Below, piece after piece: positions 24,901 through 35,081 of a stretch of 64,000 nucleotides of DNA. The stretch is taken from assembly GCA_030512295.1 (NCBI GenBank), contig JAULSR010000011.1, positions 1 through 64,000 of the forward strand, read 5' to 3'. A model generated the notes under the pieces. The model made no database searches, was not told where the DNA came from, and saw only the letters and a list, made by a program, of their open reading frames with translations. A program made the translations under genes and the position numbers. The first letter of the stretch is position 1. Every line of letters starts with the position of its first letter. The DNA is from Bombardia bombarda. Taxonomy: Eukaryota > Ascomycota > Sordariomycetes > Sordariales > Lasiosphaeriaceae.

Positions 24901-25243
24901 CTACCATTGGCGGCTGGCGCCGCCCCGGTCACGGCTTTCTTGTCCAAACCAAAAATCAGGGCCAGCCGGACTAAAGACAAACTCTGCATGCTCCACCGTC
25001 ACCCGCAAGCTTCTGCACCTGTCCCTGTTTTCCTCAAAAGTCTCGCATCCGCTGATAATCGAGCCCGCAACTACTAGCTCACTTTGTGTTTATAGCTCAA
25101 CCGACCTCAACATACATAATAGCCTTTCGTCTCTATCCAGTCTTTGCTCTTCTTTTGCTGTTATCTTTGCCCCCCCGGCGCATCCTGCCACAAGCCCCCA
25201 AATCTGGCCCTAGAAGAACGATAGAACGATATTGAGAGGCGAT
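21950..25243. other. gene-poor stretch
   Basis: I find no gene I can defend. Around 23590-23690 and 23735-24165 the plus strand shows patches that read like protein (for example LSALIDFIDVLLKLHV and SLEALDGRCGDRRFF), but they are broken by stops and frame changes, so a decayed gene is possible. 24420-25243 is the region upstream of the SET-domain gene. Confidence 0.4.
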
Positions 25244-25906
25244 ATGAACCACCCAACGAGGTTAACCGAGGACAAGCTATCTCTAGAGGATGCCGTACGT
25301 CTACAGCAGCTAGGGAACGAGGACTTCTACAAGATTCAAAAGTCCCACCTCGGTGGGCTGGGTGCGTTTGCGGTACGAGACCTGGAGAGGGGCCAGGTCA
25401 TCCTGACCGAGAAGCCCCTCCTCAGGACGACACACTCCATGTTCCCGAGAGACTTCTTCAAGCTTCCGGTCGAGGATCAAAAGATCTTCATGACACTCGG
25501 CCAGCATGAGGCTGAGTGGAGCGGCCTGACACGCGAAGAAAAGATCAAGGACACGAATTCGTAAGTACTGTTCCTAAATAAACAAAGACTAGAGCGTGGG
25601 CTCGGCTGACACTCTATATACATCAGGTTCCTCACGCTACCTGGCATCGCAATATTTCTCATCGCATCGCGTTTCAACCACGCATGCGGTGAGAAACGAA
25701 ACGTTAACTATGCGTACGATGAGAAGGCGATGACCATGGTATTCAGGGTGCACCGACCGATCACGGCGGGCACGGAGCTGCTGATATCATATGGCGGCAG
25801 CCCTGAGCACCTGTACTCGATGTACGGCTTCTGCTGTACTTGCGGCGGGTGCGCGGGGTACAGCAGGGAGGACATCAAGAAACACGACGACGCACAGTGG
25901 AATTGA
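25244..25906 (+). CDS. short SET-domain protein
   Basis: A predicted 198-residue protein from two exons, 25244-25560 and 25627-25906, joined by a 66-base GT-AG intron. SET proteins typically transfer methyl groups from SAM to lysines. Visible features are GLGAFAVRDLERGQVIL at residues 38-54 (the start of the SET fold, normally G-G-x-A-x-x-I), SRFNHAC at 120-126 (the RFxNHxC pseudoknot signature), ELLISYG near 160 (the ELxxxY motif) and a CCTCGGC cysteine cluster (post-SET). The spacing is compact: the usual SET insert and zinc finger are missing or short, as in many small fungal SET proteins. I chose ATG 25244 because the frame upstream lacks another ATG. Two partial copies lie at 2271-2390 and 9985-10190. 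Confidence 0.8.
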
Positions 25907-27540
25907 AATCACTCTGGGGCAGTGAGTGCTCCAGGGGAGGTTCCAGGGGAGAAAGGGATATAGCGGAGAAACGGGTACATGTAGATGTAAAGCAGAAACC
26001 AAAGGCTGGTTGCGTCTCGGCATCAGCACCTGCCTCTGCAGAGTCCGACTTTGCTGCCCGTTTCTTTGGGGCGACGACACTGGCGCAGTATTCAATATGA
26101 CAGCGAGTTCGGGGCGAATTATTACAGACGGCGCATGTCCGAGTTACGTTTTGGAACAAATCCTCGAGCTTGATTCACCAAATCCAGGTCTTTACGTAGA
26201 TAACTTCATAAACCTGATGTAAAATCTACGGGGGGATGTGGCCGAATGGCGGCTAACGGCCTGGCAATACCGAGACCAACACTCCTATCACGAGACCGAG
26301 CCACTGGGCGGCACCACGGGGAAATTGCATCATCCAGCCCCGCCACTTCTGCAGTGGAGGGGCATTGGTGACCGCGGGGCAGCCACTAATCCTGAAGACA
26401 GGCTCCAAGGTCTGGTATGACCAGACGGTAACTGGCCAGTGAGCTCTGTCCGCGGGGCTAGGGTTTTAGCTGTAAGACGTCACTAAATCCGCCGCCGACA
26501 GCGATCTCGATGAGAATTGAGATTCAACGTTCAGAATTCAGTGGACGGTCTCAATGTAGTGCAAATACCACAGGGTATAATTATACGGGCGTCAAAAGGG
26601 GTATTGCTTGCAGTACAATAAGGTGTTGCATCGTGTGGCTCCAATCCTAAAAACAACACACCGGACGAGTTTGGAGGATTGATTCAGTTTGGCTCAATAG
26701 GACTAGCATTATTCGGTTCCGTTTTCAAATCTTCACATGGGAGTACACATTCTGGGTTATCTGGAAGATGGAAAGTTGGACGCGCCGTTTCTGCACCAAG
26801 GCTGGTGCTGGGGGAGGAAGGAACGCGAGCGCGCGTCGCCGCTAAAGCTGCACGGACTTAGTCTAGTGATTACGTAAGTGGAGGGAATAAGGGGGACGTC
26901 CACAGCCCACCACCCGACTGCCCCAAGCAAAATTCGAGGAAGATAAATCGAGGGAAGGAGCGGCTGGCTGTCACTGGACTGAGGTCGAACTGACTGAGGT
27001 GACGACATAATGACCCCACTCGCCCCAGCCAGTAATCAAGGTTGTTAGACGTATCAGGTGGTCTGGTTGGCTTTCATCTTATTACTGATCTAGGCGTTCT
27101 GTAGATATCTTTTTCGCTTCGAAAGATCACCGTACAGAAGAGAAGCACAGTCATTTCTCGCAACTTTGCTCTAAGTCATTAGCAAAAGCTAAAAGGATTT
27201 AAAAGGATAAACATAAATTTTGGGAAGTAGTGGACGAGGACGAGATAAATCAAGATTTCGAGACCCAAAAAGGCCGAGAGATAAATATCGATGGTCCACC
27301 GAAAGCTCGCTTGCACTTGCCAGTTGCCACTGCTCCAGCGCCTCAGCCCGGCTAGCCCAGGCTGGAGGAACCCTGAGCTGGCGTCCACCAACAGTGCAAA
27401 TTAAATCACAACTAGCGCTAGATCTCAACACCCGTGTGTTCGATGTGGGACTGGAAAGAGTACAGTTAAAGAGTACAGTTAAAGAGTACAGTTAAAGAGT
27501 TACCAATCCCAGATGACCTCGATGAAGATGAACCACCTCG
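25907..27540. other. intergenic stretch
   Basis: Nothing identified as a gene. Three tandem copies of a 13-base unit (AGAGTACAGTTAA) lie at 27457-27497. The frames on either strand near 27180-27430 lack domain signals. Confidence 0.5.
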
Positions 27541-27594
27541 ACCGCAGCAGGTGCTATCGGAGGCGCCCATTCTGGTGATGAATAGATCAGGCTC

Positions 27595-28022
27595 CCCTTG
27601 AGGACGAGCCGAAAGAGATCCAGCTGCAGGAGGCCATCATAATCTCCGACGAAGAGGAAGGTGAAGAAACTGGTAGCACCCCTTCCCCGTCGATCCCAAT
27701 CCCGCCTTGACACGGTGTATTGCTATGTGGTTGCAGGATCAAAAGGCCGGAGAAAAGGCAGTGTGACTTATTCAGAAATCCTTGTAACCGTGTGAATAAA
27801 ACGACAACCTCTTCACCTGCGGCCACCGCGGGTTCGCCCGAGTTGACATCTGTGTCAACTTCGGCAAGACCTGCCTGGGCCCAAAGGGGACCGACCACCC
27901 ACCAAGAAGTCGCGGTCCTGCAGGTGTGCAGCGACTGCATCATAAAGCACTGCGACCCGAACCCGGACGGTCGTCTCAACGACCCTTATAAAAAGAAGAA
28001 GGCCGCGCAGCCCAAGAAGTAA
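27595..28022 (+). pseudogene. 'VCSDC' segment, copy 2, with upstream acidic segment
   Basis: The plus-strand frame 27720-28022 ends with EVAVLQVCSDCIIK, PNPDGRLNDP and a KKKKAAQPKK basic tail before a stop. A different frame just upstream (about 27595-27708) reads LEDEPKEIQLQEAIIIS, DEEEGEE and STPSPSIPIPP, then stops, so either an intron or decay separates the two. The VCSDC part is nearly identical to the minus-strand copy at 10935-11045. I do not know its function, and a real gene with missed introns is possible. Confidence 0.4.
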
Positions 28023-31000
28023 AGCACCAGGAGCCCGGCCAGACACAATTACCACCACCAATCTCGGAATGGCAAGTGGGATGGTTGGCAGGGGGGATCG
28101 GTCTGGTTGGCAGGGGGGATCGGTCTGGTTTGGTTTTAGGGCAGGAATTTTGATGAGGCGTTCAGCGGTAATTACTTGTTGGTGTCGTCCTTCTGGAGGA
28201 CCGGGTTCGTCTGACGACAACCATGGGCATAGGTTTTACTGCCAGTTTATTGAGATGAGCAGACTCTAATATAAAGGTCTTGATTCCTCTCAACAATTGT
28301 TTTCTCTTGTGATTTGTCGCGGTGTCCGCTGTAGTGAAATGGGGGCGACCAATCATGGACAAGTCTCGACTCGTTGAGCAATACGAGGCCATTTGCAGGA
28401 TTATTCTGGTTGGTTCAGTGGGACAGCAGTTGTTTTTCTTTTTCTTTTCTTTTCTTATTTCGGCCCTTGGATCATGGTTGTGGACATATCGTCGGTCATG
28501 ACTTTTGAGATCCTAACTGACGGCTTCGTGACTGATATCCATCGTCTCTTTGCTTTCTTGGGACAGTTCAGGCACGCCTCAGAATGACGGTCCCTCCCAC
28601 AAACCGTTCCTTCCCCTCTGCCACAAAAAAGGGGTGTGAAATCTATCAATCGATTCTGCGTTTGACGCCCCCCCCCCCCCCCCCCCCCCTCCCCTCGCCC
28701 CGTGGGTTTCCTCCTCCGTGCAAGACCTCATCCTGCCTACCCCTTGCAGGCCGGCTTATTTTGGCAGGCGCAGGCTTTTGACTTGATTGTACCTACAAAA
28801 AATATGCCCCTCATCGTCCGAGCTTTTTCTCTCTCCCTCCTCCTCAGCCTGGACCCCACCCTCAAGCCATCGTCACCAAGACCAAATCTCTCTAGGGGGC
28901 GAGTGTGCGACTGCATATTTCTTTTACCTTCTCATACAACTCGTACTCAACACATTACTTCTCCATACACCCACAAGCCCTCTCGAGAAAAGAAACAACA
29001 TGAAGCTGCAGGATAACACGATACGAAGGAAGGGATTTTAGAACAACACATTACGACTACACTACAGAGGGAATAAGACAGTGACAGAGGAGATAAAGTA
29101 ACGAGCGTAGGAAAAGAGAAAGACGAAACACACAAAGATACAAAGCTCTATACCCGATATCCACTACCTCTCCAACTTCAATCAAGACGACCAAACTGAA
29201 ATGACACAGCCCATGACCAACATGATTTCGAGGTCGACCATCAGTAGGCCTAACTAATCCAGGTATATTTCCGGAGACTTGGCAACGTGCTTGGCGGAGT
29301 TTTGACGGTGATCTCGAGAGCGCGGAAGCAAGCCGCGGCGATGAGGAGGATGCTGGCGGCCAAAGCGTCTGGCATTATGCTCAGTTGTCTGACGGGAGAG
29401 CTGCAAGGTGAAGCCGGGGGTGAATTCACAACGAGGCGATGGTGTTTTGTTTGGGAGAATTATAAAAAGATGGAATGTTACTTACCAGGTCTATCCGTCT
29501 GACCAGGTGAGACCAGGTCTGCGAAGTTGCAGAATGTGGAAGAGGGAAATGTGAGAAGAAGAGAGAAGAGGTGAGAAGAAAAGGGAAAAAAAGGTGGGGG
29601 AGGGCAGCGGCCAGGGCAGGCGGGTAACGGGCGGGCGAACCAGCTTCCTCCAGTCGTCTCAGGATGCTGGGGGCCCACTGCGACCTCCTCGTAGACAGGC
29701 TACAGACAATCATAAGGCCCCCATCGTACCTTCCTTTTTGCTTGAGGATCCGGCAGCTGCCCTGGGTGACAGCTCGTTAGGGAGGTGGGTCAAAGTACCC
29801 AGCAGGCACCTGAGCAGGGATGTAGAGAGGAGGGTACCTCTAAGGTATATGCCTTATGCTGGGCAAATAGGTGCCGGTCAGGCAGTTCGATAGGTATCTG
29901 GATACTTATTTAGGTGATTAATGCCTGAGGGATAGTTCCTGAGTATTTATTCTGCCTCTCAGTCTGAATACGTCAACCTTTGCTCGTACAACTCCGAATA
30001 AAAGAATTGCAAGTCTACCAACTTTAGAAAAAATCTCAGCATACCAACACCAAGCAACTTAAGAAGCCCTATCAGCGATATATAAATATGGATATCGCCC
30101 CTGAGAACCTCCGCAAGATCTTCGAGTGGTTCGCCGTCGGCGCTGCCTTCATTAGAGCCAGCGCGAACGACGCCAGGCCTGGGCCCTTTAGATGGATTGG
30201 GGTCGTGCTCGTCACCCCCTTTTGCACCCTCGTCTTTCTGGGTGGTGGGTTTTGGTTCCCCGGTCACGATTCGGAGCGCATTTTGCACTCAGGCCAGTCC
30301 TGCCGGCTTGCTCGCCCTCTTTCTCTGGTTGGTCGGACTGTTCAATTGTGGAACGGAGGCCCCCCCAAGCCACAAGACTGCCCGGTCTGAGCTCCTGAGA
30401 TAAATTGGCACCTTGATTCGAAGCAGACCGCAAGCCACTGCCAAAAATCGACTCCTAGTAAAGAGCAAGCAAGATGAACGGATACAAGAAATGGACGGTG
30501 ATTTTGGTCGATGACCCCAGTTTGTTTCGCTTTGTGATAAGTTGCGTTGTGACATCTTTCATTGTGCGCTGATTACTGGGCCATTGGACGATGTTTGGTT
30601 GTTGTACATATCCTTGGCATCTGGTGCTTCCTTCTGTGGAGTGGGCAAGTAGGTGACAACCAAAGGCCACGTTGAAAACCATGAACCATTTTGCAAAAGC
30701 CAAACACCATGCTTGAAAGTTTAGGAAGATTGCTAGCTTTAGATGGTCACTGGATCAGTCCTGAAACCTTCCTCAACATAACAGTACTTATGGTGTGGAT
30801 GAAACGGTAGGTGTAGTGTGAGCTAAAAAGTCCGGCCCCCTCCCCAGTTTTACCACCTAATCGTGCCCGAGTTTGACCTTCTATAACCGATTTGCAGTGA
30901 TTATGGATAGAATAGTTGCAAGTGGGATAGTATAGTTTGTTGGTGGTGTCAAATTACACATGGGGACAGACTTATTCGACTGGCCCTGTACCTTTTCCAA

Positions 31001-31476
31001 TACTTTCTTTGCTGGCGTCCAAGGCGACGGTTCTAGATACGGAAGCTTGTCCAAGGAGCCACTGACGCCGGAAGGTATGAACGGACACTGTCACAACAAA
31101 TAGACTGCTGTTTGATTGGTCCGCCGTAGTATGGCTATTCCAGTCGCAAGCAGACAGGTTGTTAATTCATCTCTTTCAAAGTGTACATGGCCGTTGTTTT
31201 CCACCTTTCCTGTACTAAGTTAAAACCAGCCAATTAAGCTAACACCCACGCTACCATGGCCCATAATCCTTCAACGCCATATACACGTCTCCTACGTCTC
31301 TCCTTATTGTATCAATCATCTACCAAGCCCGGGTATCGCCGCAGAACAACCTAGAGCTCCTAGTAACAGCCCGTCAACACCACCTAGAATAGCAAACAGA
31401 GAAATCCCATATACCGACACATAGCTCTTACCATCGCCATCCATAACGTAGCCGCCTTCAATCCTGGCTCTCACAT
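28023..31476. other. gene-poor stretch with simple repeats
   Basis: A 22-base unit (GGTTGGCAGGGGGGATCGGTCT) is duplicated at 28083-28127, and a run of about 23 C lies at 28667-28689. A plus-strand frame at 30088-30390 (100 codons, starting MDIAPENLRKIFEWFAVG, with a hydrophobic stretch WIGVVLVTPFCTLVFLGG) might be a small membrane protein, but it turns unconvincing after codon 50. Its reality is uncertain. Confidence 0.4.
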
Positions 31477-33314
31477 TCAACCACCTACTTGTGTCCTCAC
31501 AGACGACGTAAACGGAAACGTACTCGCCGGATACACCGTCAACTGCGTGCCCGTCTTGCTGCTCAGAAAGGACGTCGACTCCCACTGCTGAGACCTGCTC
31601 CTCCTCCTCATCATCATCATCATCATCATCCTCCTCCTCCTCCTCCTCTCAACGGGAGAAGAATCAACCCCATCCATATCCGGATCCTCGTCCTCGTCCT
31701 CCTCCCTATACACCTTCCACCCACTCGGCAGCCTGGTCTCCAACACGCCCTTCATGCCGGCTGCAAAAAAGAAGCCAGTGTTAGTTGAGCTTTCTCTTCC
31801 ATCCACAAAGTATGAGGTATAGACCACAAGTATGAGGTATAGATTGTGTGTTTGTACTCACCAAAGAACAAGTGCACAAAGGTCATAATCGGCGGCAGCC
31901 ACGTAAACACAGCCAAGTACTGGCCAAACCCCCACGTCTGCAGCGACTTTGTAAACGCCTTGCCATACGTGCCCTTCATCATCTGCCACGTATTGAAGAA
32001 GTACACGGCATAAATCACCAGACTCACGCTCCCAAACACGCTCGGCAGGCTCTCCGCCGTGCGCCACAGGCCCATCCTCCACCTTTCCCCCCCCCCCCCC
32101 CCCGGGCCTGAACCGCCTCACAACCCACGGATGGTGAAACCCGGCGCCCACCAGCGCCAGACACCAACACGCGAACCCCACCGGCACGAACCGGAACAGC
32201 CGCATGTCAAAGGGATCCCCGTCGCTGACGTTCACCCACCCCTTCCCCGTGCCGCACGCCAGCTCGGCCGGGTTGGCATGCTTGTTGACCACGTGAAAGT
32301 GCGTGCCAAACAGCGCGACGGTGAGGACGGACGAGATGATGACGGAGACGGTGGCGTGCGGCCGCTGCCGGTTGTGCGACCAGTAGGTGGCGGCCAGCAT
32401 GAGGATGCTGGTGGAGCAGAAGAGGGAGAGGCCGTCGGCCATGAGCACGTCGAAGCGCGCGTCGGTGGACTGGCGGAAGACGGAGGTGGAGACGAGCACG
32501 GCGATGCCGAAGATGAAGACGGCCGAGAAGAGCTCGTCGACGGTGCCGATGCAGGCGTGGCGGAAGGAGAATCTTTGTTTTTCTGGCTTGGCGGGGGAGC
32601 GGCTGCTGCGGGGGCGGCGGCGGCGCGAGAGATGATGGGGATGATGGGCCCGAGGGAGAGCAGGGAGAAGGAGACGGAGAGGAAGAGGAGGGTGGCGATT
32701 GCTGTGAGCATCTGGTTGGGAAGATGTGTTAGCGGGGGTTGTTTCTGGTCTGCTGTGCTTGTCATTGAAAAAGGGGGAGGGGAAAGAAACGTGCTGCTGA
32801 CTCCTATCCCGACGATGTCGGGGTTGCCGATGGTGATGTATCCCGAGCGGCAGTAGGTGGTCGCGCAGTTGTTGACCACGGCGCCGAGGAAGTCCATCGT
32901 GCCCTGCTTGTCGCTGGTCGTCGTGTTGGTCCACCAGGCTGCGACGTCGCCGACGCTGGAGCCGTTCAGCGGGAAGGGGAACATCTCGCCGGCGAAGGCT
33001 TGGAGGTCCAGCAGCCCCACGTTGAGCGCAGCTGGGTCGGCTGTGACGGACAGGGTGCTGTTCTTCTCGTCGGTGCCTTGGGTGGTGGGCTTGATGCCGA
33101 GGAGGGCCAGGTCGGTGAGGGGGAGGATGCCCGACGCGGCGGTGCAGGGCGTGCCCTTTCCTACATTGTCGCCGCCGTGTGTGACGATCAGGTCGGTGAG
33201 GTCGGCGATTTTGAGCTGGGCGAGGGTCGTGATGTTTTGGAGGGCGTCCAACGGCGACTCGTGGAGGGTGGTGCTGTTGCCAGCCATGGTGACCATCCCT
33301 AGACACAGAGGCAA
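31477..33314 (-). CDS. polytopic membrane protein, family not recognised
   Basis: A multi-exon gene on the minus strand. The N-terminal part (from 33314, or the in-frame ATG about eight codons in) looks extracellular: several N-x-T/S sites (NSTT, NITT, NGSS, NTTT) and paired cysteines. An intron probably follows DIVGIG near 32810, with an acceptor near 32713. Then come hydrophobic segments: IATLLFLSVSFSLLSLGPII, LFSAVFIFGIAVLVSTSVF, ADGLSLFCSTSILMLAATY, VSVIISSVLTVALFGTHF, FVPVGFACWCLALVGAGF, SVFGSVSLVIYAVYFF and YLAVFTWLPPIMTFVHLFF, about seven passes. A cytosolic tail rich in D/E and R/M follows an intron at about 31770-31860. The frame shifts near 32590 (short intron or indel) and at a run of 17 C (32087-32103), where one base less would restore continuity. 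Localisation is likely plasma membrane; its role is unknown. The 3' end could instead run on to 31316. Confidence 0.65.
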
Positions 33315-33340
33315 CAGTCGACAGAGTAAACAACGTTCAA

Positions 33341-33414
33341 AGAAACAGACAGGGAAAGAGAAACAGACAGGGAAAGAGAAACAGACAGGGAAAGAGAAAC
33401 AGACAGGGAAAGAG
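33341..33414. repeat. 18-bp tandem repeat
   Basis: Four copies of AGAAACAGACAGGGAAAG, just upstream of the membrane-protein gene. Confidence 0.95.
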
Positions 33415-34534
33415 CACGAGCTTTACAGCCCGACGAGAGTGCGGCAGCGGCGTTAGGTCACACGTCACTTGCGGCACTGGCTGGAGATGCAAAGAGACGG
33501 TACCTTACACATGGAGGTACAGTGGGTATGTGATGTGCCGCTGAGCGCCAAGAAAACCCGCCTCGACGGGCGGTAAGGGGCCGGAGGAGCTTTGGGTTGC
33601 AGTGGTATTTGGGTCTCCCCTATGCGGGTGGCCCGCCGTGGCTGGCTATTGGCTCTCTCACATGGTGGTACTGTGGTAGAGAGCTTGTTGCGCCGCACCA
33701 CCCAGAGGCTGAGCAGCACAGAGATGATGCAGGACATCCTTTAAGTTTATAGTTTATAATACAACGTCGGTGCGGCTGAGGAGGAATTGTCAGACTGCGA
33801 CGGTTTTAGTAGCAGATGGGCACACAGATGGGCACACAGATGCGTGTTGAGGTTACACTGTATGGGTGTATGGGCGGGTACATGTATCCGTCCAGCGGCT
33901 TTGGCGCCAGCTGCAGCCACAGATGCAGGAGCTACTGTTATGATGCAGGAGCTACTGTTTCGGCCTTGACCGAAACTCTACTGCGTGGGAATCCATCTCG
34001 GTGTCCAAAAAGTACCTACTCAATAGCGGGGGATGGCTGCTTCACTAACACTCCAATCAGCCTGTTTACTCGTTTGCATCCATTCAGTTTACTTCGCACC
34101 ACAAAGGCACGTGAACGGCTCCAGAGTCGTGTCCTCGGCACTGCAACAGGAAGGCTGTACAGTCGGTCGGGTTGAAATGTTAAGCACCCGTCCTCCGCGT
34201 TACATCGGCTATCTCGATACCGTTTAGAGATGAAACCCCCACCCCGAGCCACAAAGGCTGTGTACCCCCCCGATGCTGTGTCATGACGACACTGAGGGAG
34301 AACTCACGAATAACGAGGTCTTGGTAACGACAGTACTTGATGCATACGTGGCGGGGTACATATGAGGTTGATGGGTAATTATGGCTGAAGTATAAAGGCA
34401 CGACAATCAACAACTTTGTAAGTGGCTAGAATTGCTCTACAGTCCGATTATCAGTCTTTTAAAGAGCCAAGACTACAGTGAAAACACTACTTTATCAAGA
34501 ATTAACATCATGGTCACCTGGCAACAACAGCATA
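33415..34534. other. intergenic stretch
   Basis: No gene supported. A short duplication, GATGCAGGAGCTACTGTT, occurs twice at about 33923-33960, and GATGGGCACACA is repeated at 33815-33842. Confidence 0.5.
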
Positions 34535-34860
34535 TTATTCACGAACATTCAAGGCACAATGAGACAAGGCACAAAGGGAAAAAAGTAGATCAGCCACTGA
34601 AAAATGTTCATTTGGTCCCAAAGCACCTTTGGCTTCGATCTTCCCCTTGTTGGGGAAATTCGCGCGCCGCTCAGCGATCCATGCCGCAATTTCAGCATCA
34701 GGAAAAGTGGTGTGCCTACTTGGGCGCATCGTGGCCATGCAACTCGTACAGCTCCTCCCATTGTCCTCGTCATTCTCGGCGCCGGAATCATCGCCCCCGG
34801 TGTGAAGCCAAGGGTATTTGTCTTGCGCTTCTTCTTCTTCTTCCCTACAGAGGCAGCATC
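34535..34860 (-). CDS. NUFIP1-like domain fragment
   Basis: The minus-strand frame reads EEEEAQDKYPWLHTGGDDSG, then an acidic GAENDEDNG stretch, then PDAEIAAWIAERRANFPNKG and KIEAKG. The WIxERRxNFPxK string is the signature of the NUFIP1 domain (box C/D snoRNP assembly factor Rsa1/NUFIP1), and fungal homologues commonly have a linker before it. An AG acceptor-like site precedes the EEEE run near 34855. What follows KIEAKG is not typical of the family, and the frame ends at a stop near 34535. It may be the 3' part of a short gene or a relic. It lies just downstream of the micro-exon gene on the same strand. Confidence 0.5.
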
Positions 34861-34894
34861 AGGCTTCTGATGATGAGTCGGAGGGGTCTGCCCT

Positions 34895-35045
34895 CCCCCC
34901 TCCCTCTCTCTCATCGTCCTCGTCTTCCCCTCATCGTCCTCGTCTTCCCCTCATCGTCCTCGTCTTCCCCTCATCCTCCCCTCATCCTCCCCTCATCCTC
35001 CCCTCATCCTCCCCCCCCACCTCCCTCCCCTTCCTCCTCTCCTAC
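34895..35045. repeat. C/T-rich low-complexity tract
   Basis: Copies of TCGTCCTCGTCTTCCCCTCA pass into several copies of TCCTCCCCTCA and then C-rich text. It separates the NUFIP1-like fragment from the last exon of the micro-exon gene. Confidence 0.85.
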
Positions 35046-35081
35046 CTCCCTCCTCCCAGCACCCCGGTCTGGTCTGGTGCC

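Noticed and set aside
26232..26310. tRNA-like text (GGCCGAATGGC, then GGCTAACGGCC)
   Set aside because: The D-arm-like piece is not followed by a pairing anticodon arm, T arm or acceptor stem.
31858..33333. 491-codon minus-strand frame as one uninterrupted gene
   Set aside because: Its first half is a shadow of the true exon in another frame (Arg/His/Pro-rich), and only the second half belongs to the membrane protein.
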